A stretch of DNA of 53,264 nucleotides from Puniceicoccales bacterium (GTDB taxonomy: Bacteria > Verrucomicrobiota > Verrucomicrobiia > Opitutales > UBA953): positions 1 through 53,264 of the forward strand of contig JAIRPL010000076.1 of NCBI GenBank assembly GCA_031256995.1, written 5' to 3'. Shown piece after piece: positions 12,112-20,839 of the stretch (positions are counted from its first letter, which is position 1; the number at the start of each line of letters is the position of its first letter). The notes beneath the pieces were generated by a model, which was not told the DNA's origin, searched no databases, and worked only from the letters and a program-made list of their open reading frames with translations. The position numbers and the translations under genes were made by a program.

Positions 12112-13713
12112 ATGGTTCCCATGGCCGCGCCATCCCCAAGACACGATGCTCCCACGCCCCTGCCTTGCGTGGCGGACGCAGCGGCGCGCGCCACGCCCCC
12201 TGCCGGCACCCCGCCCCATCCCGCCCCGGAGGCGGAACCCGCGTTGACGCTCAAGGAAAAGGTGCGCCGCCTGCCTCGCGAACCGGGGATCTACATGATG
12301 AAGGACGCCGGGGGAATGGTGCTTTACATCGGAAAAGCCAAAAATTTGAAAAACCGGGTCGCCTCCTACTTTGACCGCGCCCGTGAGCGTTCGGCAAAAA
12401 TTTCCGCGCTCATCGCGCTCATCGCGGACTTTGACCACCGCGTGGTGCGCAACGAGGCCGAGGCGTTGTTGCTTGAGGGGCGGCTCATCAAGGAATGGCG
12501 CCCCAAGTTCAACACCCTGCTTCGCGACGACAAGCAGTTCCTGCAAATCCGCGTGGACATGCGCCAGCCATTGCCCGTCTTCCGCCTCGTGCGCAACCGC
12601 GTGGACGAATCGTCGCGCTACTTCGGCCCCTATCCCTACCCCGCCGAGGTCAAGCGCACGTTGCTGGAGATGCGCAAACGTTTCGGCATCCTGCTCTCCG
12701 ATGCGCACCCGGTCGAACTTGGGGGCGGAAACTGGCGGCTCTATGACGATGCCCGCGCCGAGATCACCCCCTTTCCCAACGAGACCACGGAGGCGGAATA
12801 CCGCGCGCGCGCGGAGGCCGGTTGCGAATTCCTTGAGGGCCGCGTGCAGGAGTGGGCCGATTCCCTGAGGGAAAAGATGCGCGCCGCCGCGGAGGCGCGG
12901 GAGTACGAGCGCGCCGCAAGCCTTCGTGACATGCTTGAGGCCATCCGCCGCACCACGGCGCACACACGCCGGTTCCACTCCCGTGCGCCCGAGCCGCCAA
13001 CAGCCACGGCGGACGCAAAAGAGGCCATCCGCGAGCTTCAAGAGGCGCTCGGCATGGGGGTGCCGCCACGCACAATGGAGTGCTTCGACATTTCACACAT
13101 CAGCGGCACCTTCGTCGTCGCCAGCCTCGTGCGTTTCGCCGACGGGCGCCCGGACAAGGGCAACTACCGCCGCTTCAAGATTCGCGGCCATGTCGGCAAT
13201 GACGACTTCCGGTCCATGGAGGAGGTTGTCGGCCGCCGCTACAAACGCCTCCACGACGAGGGACGCGAATTCCCCCGCCTGATCGTGATAGACGGCGGGG
13301 CCGGGCAGGTTGGGGCCGCCATGAAGGCATTCGCCGCGCTCGGGATCACGCCGCCGGCGCTCGTGGGGCTGGCGAAACGCGAGGAACTCATCATCTTCCC
13401 CGGCGCGCGCCCGCCGCTCGCGCTCCCCCGCCACAGCCCCGCGCTGCGCATGGTGCAACGCCTTCGCGACGAGGCCCACCGCTTTGCCAACACCTACAAC
13501 GCCGACCTTCGCAGCCGGCGCATCCGCGAGTCATTGCTTGAGGACTGCCCGGGGCTTGGCCGGAAACGCAGCGAATCCATTTTGTCGCATTTCGGCTCCC
13601 TTGCCGCATTGAGAAAGGCCTCGGAGGCGGAAATCGCCGGCGCGCCCGGCATCGGCCCCGTCTTCGCAAAAAACATCCACGCCTTCCTGCACGCCCCTCC
13701 CGCCCCCAGGTGA
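12112..13713 (+). CDS. uvrC: Excinuclease ABC subunit C, short form without the Cys cluster
   Basis: A 533-residue UvrC homologue, the dual nuclease of nucleotide excision repair. In order: GIY-YIG nuclease (GIYMMKD at about 58, [13 protein letters not shown]), a UVR helix pair that would bind UvrB ([13 protein letters not shown], about 262), an RNase H-like nuclease (CFDISHISG about 323, [17 protein letters not shown]) and helix-hairpin-helix ([13 protein letters not shown], about 478). Two oddities stand out. The segment that holds the four Fe-S cysteines in E. coli UvrC reads [13 protein letters not shown] and has no cysteine. Only about 48 residues separate UVR from the RNase H domain, against about 160 in E. 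coli. The ATG at 12112 is preceded by GAGGGA, one of very few good ribosome sites here; 12121 is an alternative. Confidence 0.88.
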   Translation: MVPMAAPSPRHDAPTPLPCVADAAARATPPAGTPPHPAPEAEPALTLKEKVRRLPREPGIYMMKDAGGMVLYIGKAKNLKNRVASYFDRARERSAKISALIALIADFDHRVVRNEAEALLLEGRLIKEWRPKFNTLLRDDKQFLQIRVDMRQPLPVFRLVRNRVDESSRYFGPYPYPAEVKRTLLEMRKRFGILLSDAHPVELGGGNWRLYDDARAEITPFPNETTEAEYRARAEAGCEFLEGRVQEWADSLREKMRAAAEAREYERAASLRDMLEAIRRTTAHTRRFHSRAPEPPTATADAKEAIRELQEALGMGVPPRTMECFDISHISGTFVVASLVRFADGRPDKGNYRRFKIRGHVGNDDFRSMEEVVGRRYKRLHDEGREFPRLIVIDGGAGQVGAAMKAFAALGITPPALVGLAKREELIIFPGARPPLALPRHSPALRMVQRLRDEAHRFANTYNADLRSRRIRESLLEDCPGLGRKRSESILSHFGSLAALRKASEAEIAGAPGIGPVFAKNIHAFLHAPPAPR

Positions 13714-13776
13714 GCGGCAGTTTGCTATTCCAAGCGGAGCCAAACCGCCTTTCCTGCCCGACCCGACGACCCAACG

Positions 13777-15036
13777 ATGAGCACACCCCGCCACACCACC
13801 ACAACCATTGGCACCGGGGACGCCGCCGCCCGCGCGGCGGAGGCATTCGCGCAGGCCTCCCCGATGGCCGACGGGCGGCTGCGGCTCAACATGGGGCCGT
13901 CGCATCCGGCCACGCACGGCGTGCTCCGCCTGAAACTGGAGTTGGACGGGGACATCGTGACGCGTTGCGAGCCGGTCATCGGCTACCTGCACCGGGGCAT
14001 CGAGAAACTCGCCGAAAGCATGACGTACAACCAGTTCGTCACGTGCACGGACCGCCTGGATTACCTGGCTCCGCTCGCCAACAACGTCGCATGGGTCTGC
14101 GCGGTGGAGAAACTCGCCAACATCCAGGTCCCCCCGCGCTGCGAGGCCATCCGCGTCATCTGCGCCGAGATGGCCCGCGTCTCCTCGCACCTGCTTGGCC
14201 TCGGGGTTTACGGCATGGACACCGGGGCATGGACGGTCTTCATGTACACCTTCACGGAGCGCGAGAAGCTCCACCTGCTCTTCGAGCAGCTCACGGGCGC
14301 CCGTTTCACCACGAGCCACACCCGCGTCGGCGGCCTCGCCCGCGACCTTCCCGATGGCTGGCTGGACGGGTTGCTCCGGTTTTGCGACGAGCTCCCGCGC
14401 ACGCTCGACGAGGTTGGCAGGCTGCTCACGCGCAACAAGATCTTCATCGACCGCACGCGCGGGATCGGCGTGATCCCGCCGGCGCTTGCCCGCTCGCACG
14501 CCATCAGCGGGGCCAACCTGCGCGCAAGCGGCATCGCCGAGGACCTTCGCAAGGATGCCCCGTACAGCGGTTACGAACGCTACGATTTCGACATCCCCAC
14601 GGGGACGGTGGGCGACTGCTACGACCGCTATCTGGTCCGCATGGAGGAGGTGCGCCAATCCATCCGCATCCTGCGGCAGGCGGCGACGACGATGCCCGGC
14701 GGCGCATGGCACGTCGAGAACGCCCCGCGCGTGTTCCCCCCTCCCAAATCAGCCGTGCAAACGGGGATGGAGGAGTTGATCCAGAATTTTGCATTGGTGA
14801 CACGCGGCCCCGCGCTGCCCGCCGGCGAGGTCTGGTTTGAGGCGGAAAACCCGAAGGGGGCGCTCGCGTTCTACATCCACTCCAAGGGCGGCGGCACCCC
14901 CTGGCGCGTCCGCATCCGCGGCGGAAGCCATGCCGCCCTGAGCCTCCTGCCCGCGCTCATCCCGGGCCATCGTCTCACGGACATCCCCGCCATCCTCGGC
15001 TCCATCGACTTCGTCATGGGCGAATGCGACCGGTAA
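13777..15036 (+). CDS. nuoD: NADH-quinone oxidoreductase subunit D
   Basis: A 419-residue 49-kDa subunit of respiratory complex I, forming part of the quinone site on the peripheral arm. The sequence carries NMGPSHPATHGVLRL, GYLHRGIEKLAE, the SSHLLGLGVYGMD region, TRVGGLARDLP and the conserved end PAILGSIDFVMGECDR. A roughly 30-residue Thr/Ala-rich leader precedes the homology. No other nuo gene adjoins it; nuoB and nuoC lie near 51-52 kb on the same strand. It follows uvrC by 63 bp and ends 42 bp before the converging trpD. No Shine-Dalgarno sequence is seen. Confidence 0.95.
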   Translation: MSTPRHTTTTIGTGDAAARAAEAFAQASPMADGRLRLNMGPSHPATHGVLRLKLELDGDIVTRCEPVIGYLHRGIEKLAESMTYNQFVTCTDRLDYLAPLANNVAWVCAVEKLANIQVPPRCEAIRVICAEMARVSSHLLGLGVYGMDTGAWTVFMYTFTEREKLHLLFEQLTGARFTTSHTRVGGLARDLPDGWLDGLLRFCDELPRTLDEVGRLLTRNKIFIDRTRGIGVIPPALARSHAISGANLRASGIAEDLRKDAPYSGYERYDFDIPTGTVGDCYDRYLVRMEEVRQSIRILRQAATTMPGGAWHVENAPRVFPPPKSAVQTGMEELIQNFALVTRGPALPAGEVWFEAENPKGALAFYIHSKGGGTPWRVRIRGGSHAALSLLPALIPGHRLTDIPAILGSIDFVMGECDR

Positions 15037-15078
15037 GCGGGAGGACGCCCCGCATGCGCGGACGGCCCCGCGTGAGGG

Positions 15079-16149
15079 TCACGCCCGCCCGGAATCCTGC
15101 GCGTAAAAGTCACGAAGGGCGTCGGCATGACGACGGACGGCCCCGGACTCCAGCAGGTCACGGGCAAGCTGCACGCCATCGCGCACGGAAGGCGTCCGCC
15201 CGGAGGCCCAGAAAGCGGCTGCGGCATTGAACACCACGGTGTCACGCAACCCCTTGGGCGCCCGCCCGGCAAGAAGCTCGCCGAACAGGGTGCAATTCTC
15301 ATCCGGGGTGCCGCCGAGCAACTCCTCGCGCGGGCGCACATCCAGGCCGAAATCCTCCGGCAGCCACTCGCCCCGCACATGCGCCAGCTCGCCCACCCCG
15401 CACACGCGGTTCAGGCCCGCCGTGGCCAGCTCGTCCAGCCCGCCGCCCTCGCGCAACGCGCAGTGGCAGACAAGGCCGCGCTTGACGCCGAGCTTGCCGA
15501 GCACGGCCGCCAAAAGGTCCACCCAGTAGGCGGAGAACACGCCCAGCAGGCACATTGGCGGCGCCACCGGATTGATGAGCGGACCAAGGATGTTGAACAC
15601 CGTCTTGTGGCCCTCGGCCGCCAGGGCTTTCCGCACGGGCATGAACGCCTTGTAGGTGGGGTGGAAGGCGGGGGCGTAAAAAAAGCAGTAATTCAACTCG
15701 CGCAACGAGCGTGCCAGCACGGCATCGGGCACCTCCAGGGGCACGCCGACGCAGGAGAGGAAGTCCGCGCTTCCGGATTCGGATGTGATGGAGCGATTCC
15801 CATGCTTGACGACCGGAACCCCCGCCGCCGAGACCAGTATGCTCGCCGCGCTGGAAATGTTGAATGTCCCGGACTTGTCGCCGCCCGTCCCCACAATGTC
15901 TATGGCCGTGGCCGGAACGTCCACCCCGACGGCATGGCGGGCAAGGTCGCGAAACGTCTTGGCAAACGCAAACACCTCGGAGACGGACTCCCCCTTGCGG
16001 TTCAAAGAGCGCAAAAAGCGTTTCTTCCCGTCAAAATCCCCATTGGCATCGGCCAGCCACAGGGCGGCCTGCGTGGCCTCCACTTCGTCAAGCGAGGCGC
16101 CGGTCTCGATTTTTTCTGTCAGCTTCCCCCAGGGGATCTCAATTTGCAT
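15079..16149 (-). CDS. trpD: Anthranilate phosphoribosyltransferase
   Basis: A 356-residue TrpD, joining anthranilate to phosphoribosyl pyrophosphate in tryptophan synthesis. The PRPP site DIVGTGGDKSGTFNIS, the KHGNRSITSESGSADFL motif and the FNILGPLINP motif are intact, and the length is usual. The start is set at 16149 (MQIEIPWGKL), where family homology begins; an ATG at 16185 would add 12 residues. A GGAGG lies about 15 bases before the start, which is rather far. It is downstream of uxaC in the same direction with a 92-bp gap. No other trp gene is present in the window, so the pathway is dispersed. Confidence 0.93.
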   Translation of the reverse strand: MQIEIPWGKLTEKIETGASLDEVEATQAALWLADANGDFDGKKRFLRSLNRKGESVSEVFAFAKTFRDLARHAVGVDVPATAIDIVGTGGDKSGTFNISSAASILVSAAGVPVVKHGNRSITSESGSADFLSCVGVPLEVPDAVLARSLRELNYCFFYAPAFHPTYKAFMPVRKALAAEGHKTVFNILGPLINPVAPPMCLLGVFSAYWVDLLAAVLGKLGVKRGLVCHCALREGGGLDELATAGLNRVCGVGELAHVRGEWLPEDFGLDVRPREELLGGTPDENCTLFGELLAGRAPKGLRDTVVFNAAAAFWASGRTPSVRDGVQLARDLLESGAVRRHADALRDFYAQDSGRA

Positions 16150-16241
16150 TTTCACAAGGAACCACCTCCGTCGCCCTTGCAGCAAGCGGGAAAACGCCCG
16201 AAAGCCCCTGTTTGCACAACCGCCCCGGCATGCCCGCCGCC

Positions 16242-17681
16242 TCAGAAACCAAAATAGCGCGCGGCGTTGTCGTGGCAGACGTCGGCGACAAGGCGCCGGA
16301 GGTAGTCGGGGCGATCAGGAAGGCGCCCGGTGGCGACGTCCGTGGCAAGAACGTCGCAGAGGATGCGGCGGAAATACTCGTGCCGCGGGTAGGAGAGGAA
16401 GGAGCGGGAATCGGTGAGCATCCCCACAAAGCGCGAAAGCAGGCCCTGCGTGGAAAGGGCGTTGATCTGCCAGCGCATCCCCTCCTCCTGGTCGAGGAAC
16501 CACCATCCGGAACCGTGCTGGAGCTTGCCGGCGGTCACACCGTCCTGAAAATTCCCGGCCATGGTGGCGAAGACATAATTGTCCGCCGGATTGATGTTAT
16601 AGAGGATCGTCTTGGGGAGGGTGCCCGCGGCGGCAAGCCTGCCAAGATACCACGCCAGGGCGCGCGCCTGCGGAGCGTCGCCGATGGAGTCGCACCCGGC
16701 GTCGGCGCCGATCTGCCCGTGAAGCACGGGGTTGGTGTTGCGCAGGGGGCCAAGGTGCAGCTGCTTGGTCCAGCCGCTGGCGGAGTCAAGCCCGGCAAAG
16801 AAAATGAGCATGAAGGTGCGGAACTGTTCCTGCCCGGCGGCGTCGGGGGCGGTGTTCCCGGAGCGGATTTTGTCAAAGATCGCCCCGGCCTGCTCATGGG
16901 TGCACTCAAGGGCGGGGGCGCGTTCGAGGCCGTGGTCGCTCAGGCGCCCGCCAAGGGCGTGGAAGGCATGGTGGCGCCTGCCGAGGGCTTCGAGAAAATC
17001 GTCGAATTTTGACACGCGTGTCCCCGCCGTTTCGGCAAGCCTGTCGGTCCAGGCGTTGAAGGCGACGGGGTCGGCAAGGGCGAAGGCCTTGTCCGGACGG
17101 TAGGTCGGAAGGATCTTGGAGGTGAATTTCCCGGCGTCGCCGGAAAGCTGGTCATGGCGGATGCGCTCATGATGGGGGAGCGGATCCGCCGGATCGTCGG
17201 TCGTGCAAACGACCTCGACGTCGAATTTTGCAAGAATCCCGCGCGCCGTGAGGCCTGGGTCGGAACGCAGCTGGCGGTTGGCCTCATCCCAGATCTTCCT
17301 TGCGCTGGACTCCTCGAGAAGATCGTCGATCCCGAAATAACGGCGCAACTCGACATGGGTCCAGTTGTAGAGCGGATTGCGAAGGGTCTGGGGCACCGTC
17401 GCGGCCCAGGCCTGGAATTTCTCCCACGGGGAGGCCGTGCCGGTGATGTATTTCTCGGGAATCCCATTGGCGCGCATGGCACGCCACTTGTAGTGGTCCC
17501 CCTCGAGCCAGATCTCGTGAAGATTTTCAAAGTGACGATCCTCGGCCACATCCTTGGGCGGCAGATGACAGTGGTAGTCTATGATGGGCTTCGCGGCGGC
17601 GATGCCATGATAAAGCTCGGCGGCAAGAGGCGTGGAGAGGAGGAAGTTGTCGTCAAGATAGGCCATGCGGGCCGTGAACAT
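16242..17681 (-). CDS. uxaC: Uronate (glucuronate/galacturonate) isomerase
   Basis: A 479-residue UxaC of the amidohydrolase superfamily, isomerising D-glucuronate to D-fructuronate and D-galacturonate to D-tagaturonate in the cytoplasm. The metal motif IIDYHCHLPP lies near residue 35, followed by CTTDDPADPLPHHERI and later SYPRHEYFRRILCDVL. The length matches the family (about 470). Start 17681 (MFTARMAYLDDNF) is preferred; 17666 is an alternative. The leader holds two competing hairpins, suggesting transcriptional control. It is the only hexuronate gene in the window, next to trpD downstream and a peptide-transporter operon upstream. Confidence 0.94.
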   Translation of the reverse strand: MFTARMAYLDDNFLLSTPLAAELYHGIAAAKPIIDYHCHLPPKDVAEDRHFENLHEIWLEGDHYKWRAMRANGIPEKYITGTASPWEKFQAWAATVPQTLRNPLYNWTHVELRRYFGIDDLLEESSARKIWDEANRQLRSDPGLTARGILAKFDVEVVCTTDDPADPLPHHERIRHDQLSGDAGKFTSKILPTYRPDKAFALADPVAFNAWTDRLAETAGTRVSKFDDFLEALGRRHHAFHALGGRLSDHGLERAPALECTHEQAGAIFDKIRSGNTAPDAAGQEQFRTFMLIFFAGLDSASGWTKQLHLGPLRNTNPVLHGQIGADAGCDSIGDAPQARALAWYLGRLAAAGTLPKTILYNINPADNYVFATMAGNFQDGVTAGKLQHGSGWWFLDQEEGMRWQINALSTQGLLSRFVGMLTDSRSFLSYPRHEYFRRILCDVLATDVATGRLPDRPDYLRRLVADVCHDNAARYFGF

Positions 17682-17714
17682 AGAAACCCCATCCACGGGG
17701 AAAAGGCGGAAATG

Positions 17715-17751
17715 CCCGTTGAAAAACGGGGTGCCCCCACTCCGTTTTTTT
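17715..17751. promoter_or_regulatory. Two mutually exclusive hairpins (attenuator-like or bidirectional terminator)
   Basis: On the plus strand CCCGTT-GAAA-AACGGG (17715-17730) is a perfect six-pair hairpin with a GAAA loop. Overlapping it, ACGGGGTG-CCCC-CACTCCGT (17726-17745, eight pairs with one G-U) is followed by six T. The two cannot form together. Read on the minus strand the second hairpin is followed by four T and then by the partner hairpin, about 35-70 bases before uxaC. It therefore could act as an attenuator for uxaC, for the plus-strand lipoprotein/permease operon, or as a simple bidirectional terminator. Confidence 0.5.
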
Positions 17752-17867
17752 CTCCGCTTTTTATTTGCGCGGGAAGGGGGGGCGCGGGCAAGGTGCGCGC
17801 CATGAGACAGCGCCAAGCGGAGTTTCCCCATGTCCACCCGGCCCCCGGATGCCGCTGGGAGACCGTC

Positions 17868-18176
17868 ATGCGCCGCCTCGCCCGCGTGGCGGCCGCCTCC
17901 GTCTGCGCGGGGGCCGTCTCGCTGGCGGCGGGTGGCTGCATGCTCATCCCGATCCTGGCGGACGACGAGGATGCCAATCCGCACAAGGCGGACGAACGTC
18001 TGCGGCAGGTGCAGAAGGAGCAGATGACGCGCATGGGAAACAACCCCAACATCTCCCCGGCGGAATATGACGCCATCAACTCAAGGCTGGGCAACCCGGG
18101 CGGCCTGCCGCCGCGCCCGGCATCGCCGGAGGACCTTGAGAAGCGGCTTGAGGCGCAGGAACGGGAGCGCCGTTGA
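17868..18176 (+). CDS. Small putative lipoprotein ahead of ABC permeases
   Basis: A 102-residue protein with a basic start (MRRLARVAA), a hydrophobic Ala-rich stretch and Cys24 in LAAGGCMLIP, which resembles a lipoprotein signal although the residue at -3 is Ala rather than Leu. The mature part is hydrophilic, with ADDEDANPHKADERL, NISPAEYDAINSRLG and a charged helical end EDLEKRLEAQERERR. I do not recognise a family. An ATG at 17802 in the same frame would give a longer form but would bury the signal. It lies 31 bp before the OppB-like gene and is probably co-transcribed. It is not a substrate-binding protein, being far too short. Confidence 0.6.
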   Translation: MRRLARVAAASVCAGAVSLAAGGCMLIPILADDEDANPHKADERLRQVQKEQMTRMGNNPNISPAEYDAINSRLGNPGGLPPRPASPEDLEKRLEAQERERR

Positions 18177-18207
18177 CCCGCGTGTTTGCGACTGCCCACA
18201 AAGAATC

Positions 18208-19134
18208 ATGGGAATGGCGGCTTTCATCCTGCGGCGCCTGGCGGGGCTTGTCCCCACGCTTTGGCTGGTGGCGACATGCGTGTTCTTCCTTGCCCGTTTT
18301 GCCCCCGGGGGGCCGTTTGATCGCGAACGCGAAATGCCGGAGTCCGCAAAGGCGGCGCTCCACGCGCATTACGGCCTCGACCGCCCGCTGGCGGAGCAGT
18401 ACGGGCGCTACATGCTGAATCTGGCGCGGGGGGACCTTGGCCCATCCTACAAACACCCCGGCTGGACGGTGCGGGAACTCATCGGCGCGCGCGCCCTGGT
18501 GTCCCTGGAGCTGGGCCTGTGGGCGTTGCTCGTGGCGATAACCCTGGGGGTGCCCGCCGGGGTGCTTGCCGCGACACGCCCCGGCTCCCTCCTCGACCGG
18601 GCCGTGACGGGGGCGGCGACACTTGGCGTTTGCGTGCCGTCATTCGTGCTCGCGCCTCTGCTTGTGCTGGCATTCGCCCTGGGATCCGGCTGGTTCAACG
18701 TGCTGGGGTGGGAGACCGCGGGCGATCGCGTGCTCCCGGCGCTCTCGCTGGGACTGGTCTTCGCGGCCCCGGCAGCGCGGCTGGCGCGCGGGGGGATGAT
18801 GGATGTGCGCGCGCAGGACTACATGCGGGCGGCCGTGGCGCGCGGCCTGCCGCCATGGCGCATATGGTTTGTGCACGGGCTGCGCAATGCGCTGGCACCC
18901 GTGGTGACGTGGATCGGCCCGGCGGCGGCAGGCCTGATCAGCGGCTCCTTCGTCGTGGAGAGCATTTTCAACATCCCCGGCCTGGGAAAGCTCTTCGTCT
19001 CGTCCGCCTTTGACCGCGAATACACGATGATCTGCGGCACGGTGCTCTTTTACGCGGCGGTGCTGCTCGCACTCAACCTGTGCGTGGAATGCGTCATGGC
19101 GTGGCTCAATCCAAAACTGAGGGCCGGGGCATGA
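18208..19134 (+). CDS. Peptide/nickel-type ABC transporter permease, OppB-like
   Basis: A 308-residue inner-membrane permease of the DppB/OppB family. It opens with the usual first helix (FILRRLAGLVPTLWLV) and RFAPGGPFD, followed by a periplasmic segment with HYGLDRPLAEQYGRY, then five more helices. The EAA loop that contacts the ATPase is DYMRAAVARGLPPWRIW, and the end GSFVVESIFNIPGLGKLF is diagnostic. ATG 18208 is chosen, with 18214 equally possible. The next permease overlaps its stop by four bases (ATGA), indicating coupled translation. No solute-binding protein or ATPase gene is adjacent. Confidence 0.9.
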   Translation: MGMAAFILRRLAGLVPTLWLVATCVFFLARFAPGGPFDREREMPESAKAALHAHYGLDRPLAEQYGRYMLNLARGDLGPSYKHPGWTVRELIGARALVSLELGLWALLVAITLGVPAGVLAATRPGSLLDRAVTGAATLGVCVPSFVLAPLLVLAFALGSGWFNVLGWETAGDRVLPALSLGLVFAAPAARLARGGMMDVRAQDYMRAAVARGLPPWRIWFVHGLRNALAPVVTWIGPAAAGLISGSFVVESIFNIPGLGKLFVSSAFDREYTMICGTVLFYAAVLLALNLCVECVMAWLNPKLRAGA

Positions 19135-20060
19135 CGGCTCCCCTTCCAGCCGCCTCCCCGAGATCCGGCCGCGAGGGCGCGACGCCCGCATCCGGGGCGG
19201 CCTCCGGGGCAATCCCCCCCGCCCCCCGTCGCCCTGGCGTGTTGCGGCGGCTGACGCGGGACAGGGTGGCGGTCGTGTCGGCGGCCTTCCTGGTGTTTTG
19301 CGCCCTGCTCTGCGCATGCGCCCCATGGTTTTTTCCCGAGAATTTTTACGCCGCGCAGGACCGGCAGCTTGGCGCCGTGCCGCCAGGCGCGGCCCACTGG
19401 CTTGGCACCGACGCGCTGGGGCGCGATTTGCTTGCCAGGCTTCTTGAGGGCGGGCGCGTTTCGTTGACGGCCGGCTTGGTGGGCACCCTTGTCTCGGTTC
19501 TCATCGGCACAACCTACGGGATCGTGGCGGGATGGCGCGGCGGGCGCGCCGGCACGGTGATGATGCAAGGGGTGGACGTGCTCGCCGCGCTGCCGTTCAC
19601 ACTGTTCGTCATCCTGCTCACGCTGTTTCTCGGCCGCGAACTCATCTGGATTTATGCCGCGATCGGCGCGGTGTCCTGGCTTTCGATGGCACGCATCGTC
19701 CGCAACGAGACCCGTTTGTTGAAAACCAGGCCGTTCATCGAGGCCGCGCAATGCCTCGGCCAGCGGCCCGCACGGGTCATCTGCCGCCATCTTCTCCCAA
19801 ATCTTGGCGGGGTTGTCGCCATTTACGCCACACTGACCGTCCCCAATGTGATGCTTGCCGAGGCATTCATCAGTTTTCTGGGTCTGGGCATAAAGGCGCC
19901 AATGACCTCATGGGGCCTGCTCATCAAGGAGGGGGCCGACGCGATGGAGGAATGCCCGTGGCTGCTTGTCGCACCCGTTGCCGCATTTTCCTCCACCCTC
20001 CTGGCGTTGAATTTGTTTGGCGACGCCCTGCGTGATGCCCTTGATCCGCGCACCGCGTGA
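19131..20060 (+). CDS. Peptide/nickel-type ABC transporter permease, OppC-like
   Basis: A 309-residue partner of the preceding permease. After an unusual Pro/Ala-rich leader of about 40 residues come the first helix, the LGTDALGRDLLARLL motif typical of OppC/DppC, GGRVSLTAGLVGT, the EAA loop (FIEAAQCLGQRPARVI) and the C-terminal FISFLGLGIKAPMTSWG. Together with the OppB-like protein it would form the channel of a peptide or similar importer. Since the ATPase and binding protein are missing here, the substrate is open. The start overlaps the upstream stop (ATGA). Confidence 0.9.
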   Translation: MTAPLPAASPRSGREGATPASGAASGAIPPAPRRPGVLRRLTRDRVAVVSAAFLVFCALLCACAPWFFPENFYAAQDRQLGAVPPGAAHWLGTDALGRDLLARLLEGGRVSLTAGLVGTLVSVLIGTTYGIVAGWRGGRAGTVMMQGVDVLAALPFTLFVILLTLFLGRELIWIYAAIGAVSWLSMARIVRNETRLLKTRPFIEAAQCLGQRPARVICRHLLPNLGGVVAIYATLTVPNVMLAEAFISFLGLGIKAPMTSWGLLIKEGADAMEECPWLLVAPVAAFSSTLLALNLFGDALRDALDPRTA

Positions 20061-20153
20061 GAAAAATGCGGAAGATGCCCGAAACCGCATCTCCCGCTCG
20101 ACTTCCGGCCGTTTATTGGCTTCAAGCCCCATTGAGTCACAGACACCGCCGCC

Positions 20154-20780
20154 ATGCCACCGACCAACATGCAAGCCGCTTCCGAGGGCGCGCCCAGGCA
20201 CGCCAGCCTTCAAGCCCCCCCTCCCCCGCCACCCAACACCGCCCCACGCCTGCCCCGCGAAAAAATCACCCTGAACGGCGGGGCGGAGGCCTCGCGCAAC
20301 GCGGCCATCGACTTCAAATCCGCGCAATCCACCGCCAGCGAACCTCAGGACAACATCCCGCGACCAGGCGATGCGCCCCCATTGCCCAAGGCAAAAAACG
20401 AGGCGCAGGCGCCAAATCCCCCCGTCCGCGCCGGAACCCACACCGCCGGAATCCCCCGCCCTCCTGACCGCCTGGCGCAAAATCGAATCCCGCAGGCACC
20501 CTTCCCCGCCGCAATTCCCCCGCAAATTGTCTATATTGAGAAAGGCGAAAGCTCGTCGGCGCCAAAGATTTTGTTTTTCACGGTCTTCTTTCTTGTCATC
20601 GCCGCCGGCCTTTTCTTTGCGACCAATCGGGAGGCGGTGGAAAATTGGTTGCGCTCGCCCAAGGCGGAGAAAGTCCGGACGTTTCTGCCTGCGAAGGCCA
20701 AACCGCCTGCGAAGACGCCAGCCCCCGCCCCCAAACCCACCAGGCAGCCCCCGCCCCCACCCGCCTCGCCGGACATTTGA
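20154..20780 (+). CDS. Proline-rich protein with one membrane segment, unknown
   Basis: A 208-residue protein I do not recognise. Residues 1-130 are a disordered-looking Pro/Ala-rich stretch. One strongly hydrophobic helix (ILFFTVFFLVIAAGLFFA) lies at about 142-159, followed by a basic region (SPKAEKVRTFLPAKAKPP) and a Pro-rich end with PPPPPASP. This suggests a single-pass membrane protein with a proline-rich tail on both sides. It sits 93 bp after the OppC-like gene, so it may be the last gene of that operon. Low-complexity composition makes the call less secure, but the single clean helix argues that it is real. Confidence 0.5.
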   Translation: MPPTNMQAASEGAPRHASLQAPPPPPPNTAPRLPREKITLNGGAEASRNAAIDFKSAQSTASEPQDNIPRPGDAPPLPKAKNEAQAPNPPVRAGTHTAGIPRPPDRLAQNRIPQAPFPAAIPPQIVYIEKGESSSAPKILFFTVFFLVIAAGLFFATNREAVENWLRSPKAEKVRTFLPAKAKPPAKTPAPAPKPTRQPPPPPASPDI

Positions 20781-20839
20781 GAAACGCCCCGAAGGCGTCT
20801 GTTTGCGGCAATCCTCCCCCGCGCGTGCCGTGGGGCGCC

